Source: Acinetobacter chinensis
GTDB lineage: Bacteria > Pseudomonadota > Gammaproteobacteria > Pseudomonadales > Moraxellaceae
Direction of reading: 5' to 3'
Assembly: GCF_002165375.2 (NCBI RefSeq)
Contig: NZ_CP032134.1
Span: forward strand, 496,001-560,000
DNA: 64,000 bases
A model generated the notes under the pieces. It ran no database searches. It had not been told where the DNA came from and was given only the letters and a program-made list of their open reading frames with translations. Shown here in pieces: positions 50,187 to 59,848 of this stretch (position 1 is its first letter; every line of letters begins with the position of its first letter). The translations under genes were made by a program, and so were the position numbers.

Positions 50187-52256
50187 ATGGTTCATGTACA
50201 TTATGATATAGGCCTTGTCCTGGGTTCTGTCGCTGTCGCAATACTGACCTGCTATCTGGCGGTGTCAGTGGAACAGTTACTTTTTTGGGGAAACCGAAAA
50301 AAATACGAAAAACTCATCCTGATCGGGTGTGGGGCTTTACTGGGTGCTGCCATCTGGAGCATGCATTTTGTAGGGATGCTCGCATGTCATTTACCATCCA
50401 CCTATCATCTTGATTATCCGCTGACTTTTGTCTCCTATGTCATTGCATTCATTGCATCGACCTTTGCCGTCTGGCTGACAGCAAGACCGACTTTGCCTTT
50501 GCCAAGATTGATTCTCGGTGCAGTGCTGATGGGACTGGGTATTTCAGGGATGCACTATACCGGCATGATGGGACTGATCCTGGATGATTATAAAATTTAC
50601 CATGATCCATTGATTGTTGTATTTTCCATTCTGATTGCCATCAGCGGTTCAGGACTGACCTTCTGGCTGACTTTTAAATATAAAAATTCTGTAAAACGCT
50701 TAAAAACACTGAAGTTCATGATTGCCTCCATGATGGCGCTCAGTATCGTGGGTATGCACTACACAGGCATGTCCGCAGTCATGTTCTATCCTGATAATGG
50801 TTTGATGGTTGAACCATTTAAGGCAGGTCAGGGCATTATCCTGTTTACGATTATTTTCATTACCAGCCTGGTTCTGGTGGCAGCATTCAGCGTGGCTGTA
50901 CTGGAACAACGCCTGGAAGAGCGCAACAAGCAGCTTTCCAAAGCCAACCGTGAGCTGGCAAATCAGGCAATACAGGACAGTCTGACCCGTTTACCCAACC
51001 GTATGTATCTGTCCGAATATTCACATTTTCTTTTTGTGGATCATCGTCAGAAAAATACCAAAGTGGCATTTCTGTATATAGATCTGGATCGCTTTAAAGC
51101 GGTGAATGATGTGTTTGGGCATCATATTGGTGATCAGTTACTGATTCAGCTGGCAACACGTATTCATCGTGGGCTGAATGACAAAGAAAAACTGCTGCGC
51201 ATTGGTGGAGATGAGTTTTTACTGGTTGTGGAAGATGCAACGGTGGATTATGCAATGCAGCTGGCTGAAAAAACACTGGATCTGATTCAGGAAAGTTTTC
51301 AGGTGGCTGGCAAGGATATTAATGTCTCAGCGAGCATTGGCATCTCCATGTATCCTGATCATGGCAATAACTTACAGGATCTGCTGATCAATGCAGATGC
51401 TGCGATGCTGACCTCCAAATATCAGGGACGCAATACGTTCTCTGTATTCAGTTATTCCTATGACCAGCAGGAAGCCCGCAGCCAGACCCGATTGATCAAT
51501 GATCTGTATAAAGCTGTGGATGAACAGCAGTTTGTTATGTTTTATCAGCCTAAATTTAAAACGGGTACTTATGATATCTGTGGTGTAGAGTCGTTGATCA
51601 GATGGAAGCACCCAGGTCTGGGACTGCTGACACCGGGCATGTTCATTAAAGGGGCAGAAAAAACTGGACTGATTATTCCAATGGGTTACTGGGCGCTTGA
51701 ACAGGCGTGCAAGCAGATTCAGCAGTGGGAAAAAAGCGGTTCAGATTTTTTCCCTGTTGCAGTCAATCTTTCTGCCGTTCAGTTTGAACATAAACATCTG
51801 TTCAGTACATTGGAAATGCTGTTTGAGCGGTATGAAATTAACCCTGGGCATCTGATGATTGAAATCACTGAGTCAACGGCGATGCATCATATTGACTCAA
51901 GTATCCGCAGTTTTGAACACCTGAGAAAGATGGGCATTAAACTTGCGATTGATGATTTTGGAACAGGGCATTCGAGCTTTCTGTATCTGAAAAATCTGCC
52001 TGTGGATGAACTGAAGATCGACCGCGGATTTATTCAGGATCTGGCGACAGGTTCAAAAGATGAACTGATTCTTGAAAGTATTATTCAGCTGGCAATCAAA
52101 CTGGGTCTGACAGTGACTGCTGAGGGTGTGGAGAGTCCATTACAGGCAGAAATTCTGACCAGACTGGGGTGCCAGCAGTTACAGGGATATTTACTGGGCA
52201 TACCTGTGGAAGTGGAACGACTGGAAGCAATGGAGTTCCGTACCCTGACAACATAA
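50187..52256 (+). CDS. MHYT-GGDEF-EAL cyclic-di-GMP signalling protein
   Basis: This 689-aa membrane protein has an N-terminal MHYT sensor (seven helices, about residues 1-240) with three His/Met motifs: MHFVGML, MHYTGMMG and MHYTGMSA. The fold is proposed to bind copper and sense a diatomic gas. A GGDEF domain follows, with intact Gly340-Gly341-Asp342-Glu343-Phe344 and no RxxD inhibition site before it. The EAL domain has ESLIRW, EITES, DDFGTGHSS, KIDRGFI and TAEGVES, so the metal and catalytic residues are present. The protein could make and degrade c-di-GMP; net activity is not predictable. It stands alone, with an SD (GGAAG). Confidence 0.93.
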   Translation: MVHVHYDIGLVLGSVAVAILTCYLAVSVEQLLFWGNRKKYEKLILIGCGALLGAAIWSMHFVGMLACHLPSTYHLDYPLTFVSYVIAFIASTFAVWLTARPTLPLPRLILGAVLMGLGISGMHYTGMMGLILDDYKIYHDPLIVVFSILIAISGSGLTFWLTFKYKNSVKRLKTLKFMIASMMALSIVGMHYTGMSAVMFYPDNGLMVEPFKAGQGIILFTIIFITSLVLVAAFSVAVLEQRLEERNKQLSKANRELANQAIQDSLTRLPNRMYLSEYSHFLFVDHRQKNTKVAFLYIDLDRFKAVNDVFGHHIGDQLLIQLATRIHRGLNDKEKLLRIGGDEFLLVVEDATVDYAMQLAEKTLDLIQESFQVAGKDINVSASIGISMYPDHGNNLQDLLINADAAMLTSKYQGRNTFSVFSYSYDQQEARSQTRLINDLYKAVDEQQFVMFYQPKFKTGTYDICGVESLIRWKHPGLGLLTPGMFIKGAEKTGLIIPMGYWALEQACKQIQQWEKSGSDFFPVAVNLSAVQFEHKHLFSTLEMLFERYEINPGHLMIEITESTAMHHIDSSIRSFEHLRKMGIKLAIDDFGTGHSSFLYLKNLPVDELKIDRGFIQDLATGSKDELILESIIQLAIKLGLTVTAEGVESPLQAEILTRLGCQQLQGYLLGIPVEVERLEAMEFRTLTT

Positions 52257-52295
52257 ATACCTGAACGGTAAAACCCTGGGTTTAAAAGTAATTCA

Positions 52296-52329
52296 AAGCG
52301 GTCTGAACAGTTTCAGATCGCTTTTTTTC
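52296..52329 (+). terminator. Intrinsic terminator of the MHYT-GGDEF-EAL gene
   Basis: AGCGGTCTGAA and TTCAGATCGCT (52297-52307 and 52312-52322) pair with one G-U around CAGT and run into a T-tract. Confidence 0.85.
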
Positions 52330-52523
52330 TGACAGATAGAGTGTGGACGCAGGCTGTAGATAAGAATAAAGAGCAGATGGCATCAAAATTAAGCCAGTTC
52401 AACAATCGTAAAATTATTTTCTAAATCTGCTACAATTACGCCAATTTTGAATTTCCTTTTTTTCAGTTTAAGTACATGTTTTCCGATGTGTACATAACTG
52501 TGTATACATTGCAGATTTTTTAT

Positions 52524-54113
52524 ATGTTTAAAGACGAATTGGCGGCACAGGTCGCACAGCGACGTACTTTCGCTATTATTTCCCACCCCGATGCCGGTAA
52601 AACCACCATGACAGAAAAACTGCTGTTATGGGGTAAGGCAATTCAGGTGGCTGGGATGGTTAAAAGCCGTAAGTCAGACCGTGGGGCGACCTCCGACTGG
52701 ATGGAAATGGAAAAGGAGCGGGGTATTTCCATTACCACATCCGTGATGCAGTTCCCTTATAAAAATCATGTGATCAATCTGCTGGATACACCGGGACACG
52801 AAGATTTCTCGGAAGACACCTACCGTACTCTGACTGCTGTTGATTCAGCACTGATGGTGATTGATGGTGCGAAAGGGGTCGAGGAACGAACCATCAAACT
52901 GATGGAAGTGTGTCGTATGCGTGACACCCCAATCATTTCTTTTGTCAACAAGATGGACCGTGAAATCCGTGAGCCACTTGAACTGCTTGATGAAATTGAA
53001 AATGTTCTGAAAATTCAGTGTGTGCCACTGACATGGCCTATGGGAACAGGGCGTGATTTTGCAGGGGTGTATAACCTGCTTGAAAACAAATTCTATGTGT
53101 ATAAAGCCGGTTTTGGTTCAACCATTACTGATATTGAAGTCCGTGATGGTTATGATCATGCGGATCTGCGTGATAAGGTTGGTGAACTGGCATTTGCAGC
53201 ATTTGAAGAGTCGCTGGAACTGGTACAGATGGCAAATGAACCATTGAATGCAGAGGAGTTCCTTGCAGGAAGACAGACTCCGGTACTGTTTGGTACTGCA
53301 CTGGGTAACTTTGCTGTGGATCATGTTCTGAATACGTTTATTCAGTGGGCGCCACAACCGAAAGCACATCCGACTCATGAGCGTGCGGTTGAAGCAACAG
53401 AGGAAGGTTTCTCAGGTTTCGTATTTAAAATCCAGGCGAATATGGATCCAAAACACCGTGACCGGATCGCATTTATGCGGATCTGTTCAGGGAAATATGA
53501 AAAAGGACTGAAAATGAATCATGTCCGCTTAGGAAAAGATGTCCGCATCAGTGATGCACTGACTTTCCTGGCGGGTGAGCGTGAGCAGCTGGAAGAAGCA
53601 TGGCCTGGAGACATTATTGGCCTGCATAACCACGGCACAATCCAGATTGGGGATACATTCACTTCTGGTGAAAACCTGCATTTTACAGGGATTCCTCACT
53701 TTGCTCCTGAAATGTTCCGCCGTGTACGTCTGAAAGATCCATTGAAGTCCAAGCAGCTGCAGAAAGGTCTGAAAGAGCTTTCTGAAGAAGGCGCGACTCA
53801 GGTCTTCATGCCTCAGATCAATAATGACCTGATCGTTGGTGCAGTTGGTGTGCTTCAGTTTGATGTGGTGGCATACCGTCTGAAAGAAGAATACAAAGTG
53901 GACTGTGTTTACGAGCCTGTAAATATCAATACCGTGCGCTGGGTTTCCTGTGATGATGAAAAGAAATTCAATGAATTTAAGAAAAAAGCACATGACCAGT
54001 TGTCAATTGATGGCGGTGGTCATCTGACTTATCTTGCGCCAAGCCGTGTCAATCTACAGCTGATGCAGGAGCGTTATCCTGATATTCAGTTCCGTGCTAC
54101 ACGCGAACATTAA
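52524..54113 (+). CDS. prfC: Peptide chain release factor RF3
   Basis: This 529-aa GTPase recycles RF1/RF2 from the ribosome after termination. G1 SHPDAGKTTMTE, G3 LDTPGHEDF and G4 NKMDRE are intact, and the second half is the RF3-type beta-barrel domain. The frame opens 16 codons earlier (52476), but ATG 52524 gives MFKDELAAQVAQRRTFAIISHP and the exact length of E. coli RF3. The upstream 190 bases are AT-rich with a TACAAT (52430-52435) as possible -10. Confidence 0.96.
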   Translation: MFKDELAAQVAQRRTFAIISHPDAGKTTMTEKLLLWGKAIQVAGMVKSRKSDRGATSDWMEMEKERGISITTSVMQFPYKNHVINLLDTPGHEDFSEDTYRTLTAVDSALMVIDGAKGVEERTIKLMEVCRMRDTPIISFVNKMDREIREPLELLDEIENVLKIQCVPLTWPMGTGRDFAGVYNLLENKFYVYKAGFGSTITDIEVRDGYDHADLRDKVGELAFAAFEESLELVQMANEPLNAEEFLAGRQTPVLFGTALGNFAVDHVLNTFIQWAPQPKAHPTHERAVEATEEGFSGFVFKIQANMDPKHRDRIAFMRICSGKYEKGLKMNHVRLGKDVRISDALTFLAGEREQLEEAWPGDIIGLHNHGTIQIGDTFTSGENLHFTGIPHFAPEMFRRVRLKDPLKSKQLQKGLKELSEEGATQVFMPQINNDLIVGAVGVLQFDVVAYRLKEEYKVDCVYEPVNINTVRWVSCDDEKKFNEFKKKAHDQLSIDGGGHLTYLAPSRVNLQLMQERYPDIQFRATREH

Positions 54114-54132
54114 AGAATTGTTACTTAAAGAT

Positions 54133-54159
54133 AAAACAGCTTCCCGTGGAAGCTGTTTT
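54133..54159 (+). terminator. Intrinsic terminator of prfC
   Basis: AAAACAGCTTCC and GGAAGCTGTTTT are perfect 12-base arms around CGT, 19 bases after the stop. Confidence 0.85.
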
Positions 54160-54204
54160 ACTATGTAAATCCCTGAAGCTGTAATTTAATGAAGAGTTTT
54201 GTCC

Positions 54205-55023
54205 ATGAAATGGAATGTGTCTTTCTGTTCGGTTCTGATCATCAGTCTGATTTCACTCAGTGGATGTGACTCATCTGGAAAAGATGGTCAGAAAAATACA
54301 GCGGTAAAGGATGAAGTTCAGCAGGACAAGGCTGAGGTACTGCCTTATCTGAATATACAGGAACAGCCTGCACAGATTGCCTTGCCATTCTGTGAGAGTA
54401 AGAACTGTATTGATATTGATATTCAGACGGTTAAAACTCAGGACAGTTGGCTGAATGAGTGGATTGCAAAAAATCAGGCAACCGTCATTCAGAATCAGAT
54501 TGGTTTAAAACAGAGTATGACGTTACAGCAGGCAGTAAATGCCTATGTTAAAAAGTCAGATACCTGGCAGAATGAGTTTTCTGCAAATAAACCTTATGCC
54601 CTGAACATGTATACACGGGTTGCCTATCAGCGTAATCAGTATCTGCTGTTGCAGCTGGGGGTGGATACGCAACAGGAAGATATTAAAGTGAAAGAGCGCT
54701 ATTACTTTTTTGTTGCAGACCGAAAAAATAAAAAGAGCGTGACTTTGCTGGAAAGCATTAAACCTGAACAGCAGACAGCACTGAATACTTATATTCAGAC
54801 GGCATATCAGAAATGGTTAAAAGAACAGAAAGCAGATATCAGAAAAGAAGCACCTGCCAAACTGTACTGGGGGCAATCAGACTGGTTTTTTGATCAGGAA
54901 GGACTGGGACTGCATTTCAGGACCAGTGAAATTGTAAAAGATGGGACTCAGCTTGATATTTACTTAACGAAAGCACAAACTCAACAAGTATTAAAAGCTG
55001 ATGTTTATCAAAATATGTTTTAG
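54205..55023 (+). CDS. Predicted lipoprotein, RsiV/DUF3298-like (first of a pair)
   Basis: This 272-aa predicted lipoprotein has the lipobox LSGC and a charged Lys/Gln/Asp-rich linker. The mature part has IALPFCESKNCIDIDIQTVKT, then a helical middle and a C-terminal strand/helix region (LYWGQSDWFFDQEGLGLHF). The layout, with a Cys pair after LP and a later beta-rich domain, fits RsiV-like DUF3298 proteins, which bind lysozyme or peptidoglycan. It shares this pattern with the next gene. A TTG at 54199 gives two more residues, but ATG 54205 has GAAGAG upstream. Confidence 0.78.
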   Translation: MKWNVSFCSVLIISLISLSGCDSSGKDGQKNTAVKDEVQQDKAEVLPYLNIQEQPAQIALPFCESKNCIDIDIQTVKTQDSWLNEWIAKNQATVIQNQIGLKQSMTLQQAVNAYVKKSDTWQNEFSANKPYALNMYTRVAYQRNQYLLLQLGVDTQQEDIKVKERYYFFVADRKNKKSVTLLESIKPEQQTALNTYIQTAYQKWLKEQKADIRKEAPAKLYWGQSDWFFDQEGLGLHFRTSEIVKDGTQLDIYLTKAQTQQVLKADVYQNMF

Positions 55024-55087
55024 TCAACAGCTTCAGTTCATATCTGCACAGCAGGTGTGTTCAGTTTTAAAATAACAGGTCAGATCA

Positions 55088-56041
55088 ATGTTAAAGAACA
55101 GAATAAAATGGACAGTCAGTGTACTTGCAACTGCAATGGCACTGAGTGCATGTCAGCCTAAGCAGAAAGAACCGGAACAGCCACAGGCTGCTTCTGCTGC
55201 CGTTGTTGAAAACGATGCGCTGAAGCTGAAAGGGGACACTGAAAAGCTTGCACTGAATTTACCTGAGTGTGATGGTAACAGCTGTCCGGAAGTTTCAGTT
55301 GAACGCTTAAGCACGAATCAGCCTTTTATTGATGAACTGATTGACCGTGAAATTCTGAAACAGTTAAATCAGATTCTGGATGTGGCTCCTGAGGAAGCGG
55401 TCAAAGCAGAACAGCGCACAGCTGCATCCGAGTCATTGCCTGCATCTCAGGCAGAAGCAAAGATGCCTTTGCCTAAGCAGCAGCTTGAACAGCAGTTAAA
55501 ACCTTTTGTCGCAGCATTGCTCAGTATGGACAGTGAACTGAAACAGCTGAGTTCAAGTCATCAGATCAGTGTGATGGTTAAGCCTAAAATTCTGAATTCT
55601 GAAGGCGCACTGGTGACGGTTGTACTGAACAGCAGCAGTTATCTGGGTGGAGCACATGGTTCTTCAGCGCAGCAGTATTATAATTTTGATCTGGAAAAGA
55701 AAAAACTGATTCCACTGGGTCAGGTGTTACAGGCCGGCAAGCAACCTGCACTGGATAAGCTGGCGCATGAAGCATTTAAGCTCTGGGTTGTAGACTCGAA
55801 ACTGGCTGGCAGTGTCGATGAATATGAGCAGGCATGGAAATTTAAACTGTCTGAAAACTATTATCTGGGCAAGGATGGACTGATTCTGCAGTATGCAGAA
55901 TATGAAATTGGACCTTATGTGGTTGGACTTCCGCGTCTGACTATTCCATACAATCAGTTACAGGGCATTCTGAAAAAAGAATATTTACCTGCCAGTGAGC
56001 AGCTGGCTTCCGAGCCAAAGATTGAAAAAGCACAATCTTAA
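55088..56041 (+). CDS. Predicted lipoprotein, RsiV/DUF3298-like (second of a pair)
   Basis: This 317-aa lipoprotein has the lipobox LSAC and a Glu/Ala/Gln-rich linker. The LPECDGNSCPEVSVERL segment parallels the Cys pair of the preceding protein. The C-terminal half (VVLNSSSYLGGAHGSSAQQYYNFDLEKK, then LIPLGQVLQ) is strongly RsiV/DUF3298-like, with the GGAHG signature. Members bind or sense lysozyme-like ligands; no sigma factor gene lies beside it, so an anti-sigma role is unlikely. Its stop overlaps the TatD-family start by one base, implying co-translation. Confidence 0.82.
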   Translation: MLKNRIKWTVSVLATAMALSACQPKQKEPEQPQAASAAVVENDALKLKGDTEKLALNLPECDGNSCPEVSVERLSTNQPFIDELIDREILKQLNQILDVAPEEAVKAEQRTAASESLPASQAEAKMPLPKQQLEQQLKPFVAALLSMDSELKQLSSSHQISVMVKPKILNSEGALVTVVLNSSSYLGGAHGSSAQQYYNFDLEKKKLIPLGQVLQAGKQPALDKLAHEAFKLWVVDSKLAGSVDEYEQAWKFKLSENYYLGKDGLILQYAEYEIGPYVVGLPRLTIPYNQLQGILKKEYLPASEQLASEPKIEKAQS

Positions 56042-56862
56042 TGAAAATCCAGCTGTTTGATACGCATACGCATTTTGATGTTCCTGACTTTGATTCAGAT
56101 CGGGAACAGCTGGCGTATGCGGCAAAACAGGTGGGCGTGGAAAAACTGATTCTAATCGGTTTTTTACAGCAGCGTTTTCAGGATATGCTCAATACGCATC
56201 ATTTTCTGAATGGGTTAAATGAAGCTCCTCAGAGTTTACTGGCACCTGGTCTGCATCCTTTTTATATTGAACAGCACAGTGCTGAACATTTAAGTTGGCT
56301 TGAACAGTTGTTACAGACAGAAGACTGTGTTGCCATTGGGGAAATCGGACTGGATACTTTTTTGCCAGAACATAAAGAACCTGTGGTACTGAAAAAGCAG
56401 AAAGATTTTTTTTCTGCACAGCTGGAGATGGCTGAACAGTACAGTAAGCCTGTGTTACTGCATATCCGAAAGTCCCATGCAGATGTACTCGTACTGTTGA
56501 AAAAGCATCATTTTAAAAATGGTGGAATTGCACATGCTTTCAGCGGTGGCGTGGAGGAAGCGAAAGCATTTATACGGGCTGGATTTAAAATTGGTGTAAC
56601 GGGGCAGATCACCAATCCCAATGCCAGAAAACTGCATACGGTGGTACAGGCGGTGGGGGCAGAGCACCTGGTGCTGGAAACAGACTGTCCGGATATGACA
56701 CCCTTATGCTGCCAGCGTTCAGATCAACATCGAACCCGTAATACGCCTGCCAACTTACCCTTTGTACTGGATGGACTGGCGCAAAGCCTTCAGATGGATC
56801 GTGAACAGCTTGCGTATAAATTATGGGAAAATTCTCATAATGTGCTGAATCTTAAAATATAA
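56041..56862 (+). CDS. TatD-family metal-dependent hydrolase
   Basis: This 273-aa nuclease-fold protein has the metal ligands seen in DTHTHFD (His/His), GEIGLD (Glu), LHIRKSH (His), AHAFSGG (His) and LETDCPDM (Asp), the full TatD set. TatD proteins cut DNA or RNA ends in quality control. Its ATG shares one base with the stop of the RsiV-like gene. It ends 119 bases before acnA, without a clear terminator. Confidence 0.93.
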   Translation: MKIQLFDTHTHFDVPDFDSDREQLAYAAKQVGVEKLILIGFLQQRFQDMLNTHHFLNGLNEAPQSLLAPGLHPFYIEQHSAEHLSWLEQLLQTEDCVAIGEIGLDTFLPEHKEPVVLKKQKDFFSAQLEMAEQYSKPVLLHIRKSHADVLVLLKKHHFKNGGIAHAFSGGVEEAKAFIRAGFKIGVTGQITNPNARKLHTVVQAVGAEHLVLETDCPDMTPLCCQRSDQHRTRNTPANLPFVLDGLAQSLQMDREQLAYKLWENSHNVLNLKI

Positions 56863-56981
56863 AAATAAAGCTGTGACAGTTTACCAATCAATAATATTTT
56901 TAGATCAGAATTTAGCCTAAATTAGAATCTGTAAATCATCATAATACCAAAAACAGGTTCGGTCAGCCGGAGGAAAACCCT

Positions 56982-59741
56982 ATGGCAAAGTACAGTGAGA
57001 TCAACAGTTTTAATGCCTTAAAAACCCTGAATGTCGGTGCGGAAAGTTATCAGATTTTCAGTCTGAAACAGGCACAGCACACACTGGGCGATATTTCGAA
57101 GCTACCCAAATCCTTAAAAGTTTTACTGGAAAACTTACTCCGTTTTGAAGATCAGATGACCGTAAAAACCTCAGATATACAGTCTGTGGTGGCATGGCAG
57201 AACACCCGCAGTTCTGATCAGGAAATTCAGTACCGTCCAGCCCGGGTACTGATGCAGGACTTTACTGGTGTTCCTGCGGTAGTGGATCTTGCAGCCATGC
57301 GCGCAGCAGTGGCAAATGCTGGAGCAGACCCTGAAAAAATCAATCCACTGTCGCCAGTGGATCTGGTGATTGACCACTCTGTGATGGTTGACCACTTTGC
57401 CAGTTCACGTGCATTTTCTGAAAATGTGGATATTGAAATGCAGCGGAATGGGGAGCGTTATCAGTTTTTACGCTGGGGACAGTCTGCATTTGACAATTTC
57501 AGTGTTGTTCCGCCTGGAACGGGGATATGTCATCAGGTCAATCTCGAATATCTTGCTCAGACTGTATGACTGGGAAAAAGTCAGGGACAGCACTTTGCAT
57601 TTCCAGATACCCTGGTGGGGACAGACTCACATACCACCATGATTAACGGACTGGGTGTTCTGGGGTGGGGTGTCGGAGGGATTGAAGCGGAAGCCGCCAT
57701 GCTGGGGCAACCTGTATCCATGCTTATCCCTGAAGTGATTGGTTTCAGGCTGACCGGTAAGCTCAATGAAGGGATCACAGCGACCGACCTTGTACTGACC
57801 ATTACCCAGATGCTGCGTCAGAAAGGTGTGGTTGGAAAATTTGTAGAATTTTATGGGGATGGGCTGGCAGATTTACCGCTTGCAGACCGTGCAACCATTG
57901 CCAATATGGCACCTGAATATGGGGCAACCTGTGGCTTTTTTCCAGTGGATGATGTCACGCTTGGCTATATGAGACTGACAGGTCGCAAAGCAGAGCGGAT
58001 TGCACTGGTGGAAGCCTACTGTAAAGAGCAGGGCTTGTGGCGTCATCAGGGAGATGAACCGGTATTTACCGATACACTGAGCCTGGATATGGGCAGTGTT
58101 CAGGCCAGTGTGGCTGGGCCGAAACGCCCACAGGACAAAGTGCTGCTTGCCGATGTACCGGCAACATTCAGTCAGTTGATGGAACTGAGTTTAAAACCTG
58201 CCAGAGAAGAAAAGGCACGGCTTGAAAATGAAGGTGGAGGAACGGCTGTAGATGTGAAAAAAGCCAGTCTTCCGAATCAGCAGGACAGCAGTTTCTGTGT
58301 GATTGATGGTAAGCGTTATCCGCTGGTTCATGGTGACGTGGTCATTTCCGCAATCACATCATGTACCAATACATCCAATCCAAGTGTTATGCTGGCAGCG
58401 GGCTTGCTTGCAAAAAAAGCGGTGGAGAAAGGATTGCACCGTAAACCCTGGGTCAAAAGCTCACTGGCACCTGGTTCAAAAGTGGTGACGGATTATCTGA
58501 ATGCAGCAGGACTGACCAGTTATCTCGATCAGTTGGGTTATAACCTGGTCGGTTATGGCTGTACAACCTGTATTGGTAACTCAGGACCTTTGCCTGCCCC
58601 GATTGAGGAAGCGATTACCTGTTATGACCTGAATGTTGCATCGGTACTTTCGGGTAACCGTAATTTTGAGGGACGGGTGCATCCATTGGTCAAAACCAAC
58701 TGGCTGGCATCGCCACCATTGGTGATTGCCTACGGACTTGCAGGAAATATCCGTACAGATCTGACCACACAGCCTATTGGTGAAGGTACTGACGGGCGGG
58801 TGGTCTATCTGAAAGATATCTGGCCATCTCAGGCTGAAATTGATGAGGTACTGCAAAAGGTCAATACAGAAATGTTCCATAAGGAATATGCGGCAGTATT
58901 TGAGGGGGATGAAAACTGGAAATCCATTCAGATTCCTCAGAGCCAGACTTACAGCTGGGATCAGGACTCAACCTATATCCGTCATCCACCTTTCTTTGAG
59001 GGAATAGACCGTCCTGCTGCACCTGTACAGAATATTGAGTTCGCCCGTATCCTGGCGGTACTGGGGGATTCAGTCACCACAGACCATATATCGCCAGCGG
59101 GAAATATTAAGCAGGACAGTCCGGCAGGCAGGTATTTACAGGATCATGGTGTTGCACCGAAAGACTTTAACTCCTACGGTTCACGCCGTGGTAATCATGA
59201 AGTCATGATGCGGGGAACTTTTGCCAATATCAGGATTAAAAATGAAATGCTCGGTGGTGAGGAAGGGGGTAATACGCTTTATATTCCTGATGGGCAGAAG
59301 ATGTCCATTTATGATGCTGCCATGCTGTATAAGCAGGACAGAACGCCACTGGTGATTATTGCGGGCAAGGAATATGGCACAGGGTCATCCCGTGACTGGG
59401 CTGCCAAAGGAACAAACCTGCTGGGAGTAAAAGCTGTGATTGCGGAAAGTTTTGAACGCATTCACCGTTCAAACCTCGTGGGGATGGGCGTTTTTCCATT
59501 GCAGTTTGTGGATGGGCAAACCCGACAGAGCCTGAATCTGACTGGAACGGAAACATTATCCATTCTGGGCATTTCCTCCGAAATTCATCCGCATCAGCAT
59601 TTCAGTGTGGAAGCCAGACGGGCAGATGGTTCGGTCGAGTATTTTAACGTTCTTTGCCGTATTGATACCCTGAATGAAGTGGAATATTTCAAAGCCGGCG
59701 GGATTCTGCATTATGTACTGCGTAATCTGATTACGGCTTAA
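56982..59741 (+). pseudogene. acnA: Aconitate hydratase AcnA interrupted by an in-frame TGA
   Basis: Aconitase interconverts citrate and isocitrate in the TCA cycle. Codons 1-195 match AcnA up to VNLEYLAQTV, then TGA stands at codon 196 (57567-57569), where E. coli AcnA has Trp. The same frame continues with LGKSQGQHFAFPDTLVGTD and runs uninterrupted to 59741, giving 920 codons in total. The [4Fe-4S] ligands Cys461, Cys527 and Cys530 are kept at the spacing of E. coli AcnA. SD and start are intact (GGAGGA). Either a stop mutation, a pair of compensating indels (loss of one G in TGG and gain of one A in the A-run) or a sequencing error would explain this. A GTG (57615) could restart a truncated protein. 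Confidence 0.85.
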
Positions 59742-59758
59742 TGCTGAAAAACACTGTC

Positions 59759-59789
59759 AAAGATGAAAGCTCTGCTTTCATCTTTTTTT
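59759..59789 (+). terminator. Intrinsic terminator of acnA
   Basis: AAAGATGAAAGC and GCTTTCATCTTT (59759-59770 and 59774-59785) surround TCT and continue into T residues. It follows the acnA stop by 18 bases. Confidence 0.85.
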
Positions 59790-59848
59790 ATGTATATCTG
59801 TCCGATGTACGTTAATGTATTTAAGCCCGATTGAGCTGGAAGCCTGTT

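Noticed and set aside
57567..57569. Selenocysteine insertion at the acnA TGA
   Set aside because: Homologues do not use Sec here, the adjacent stem is only five bases with a loop unlike a bacterial SECIS, and no sel genes are present in the window.
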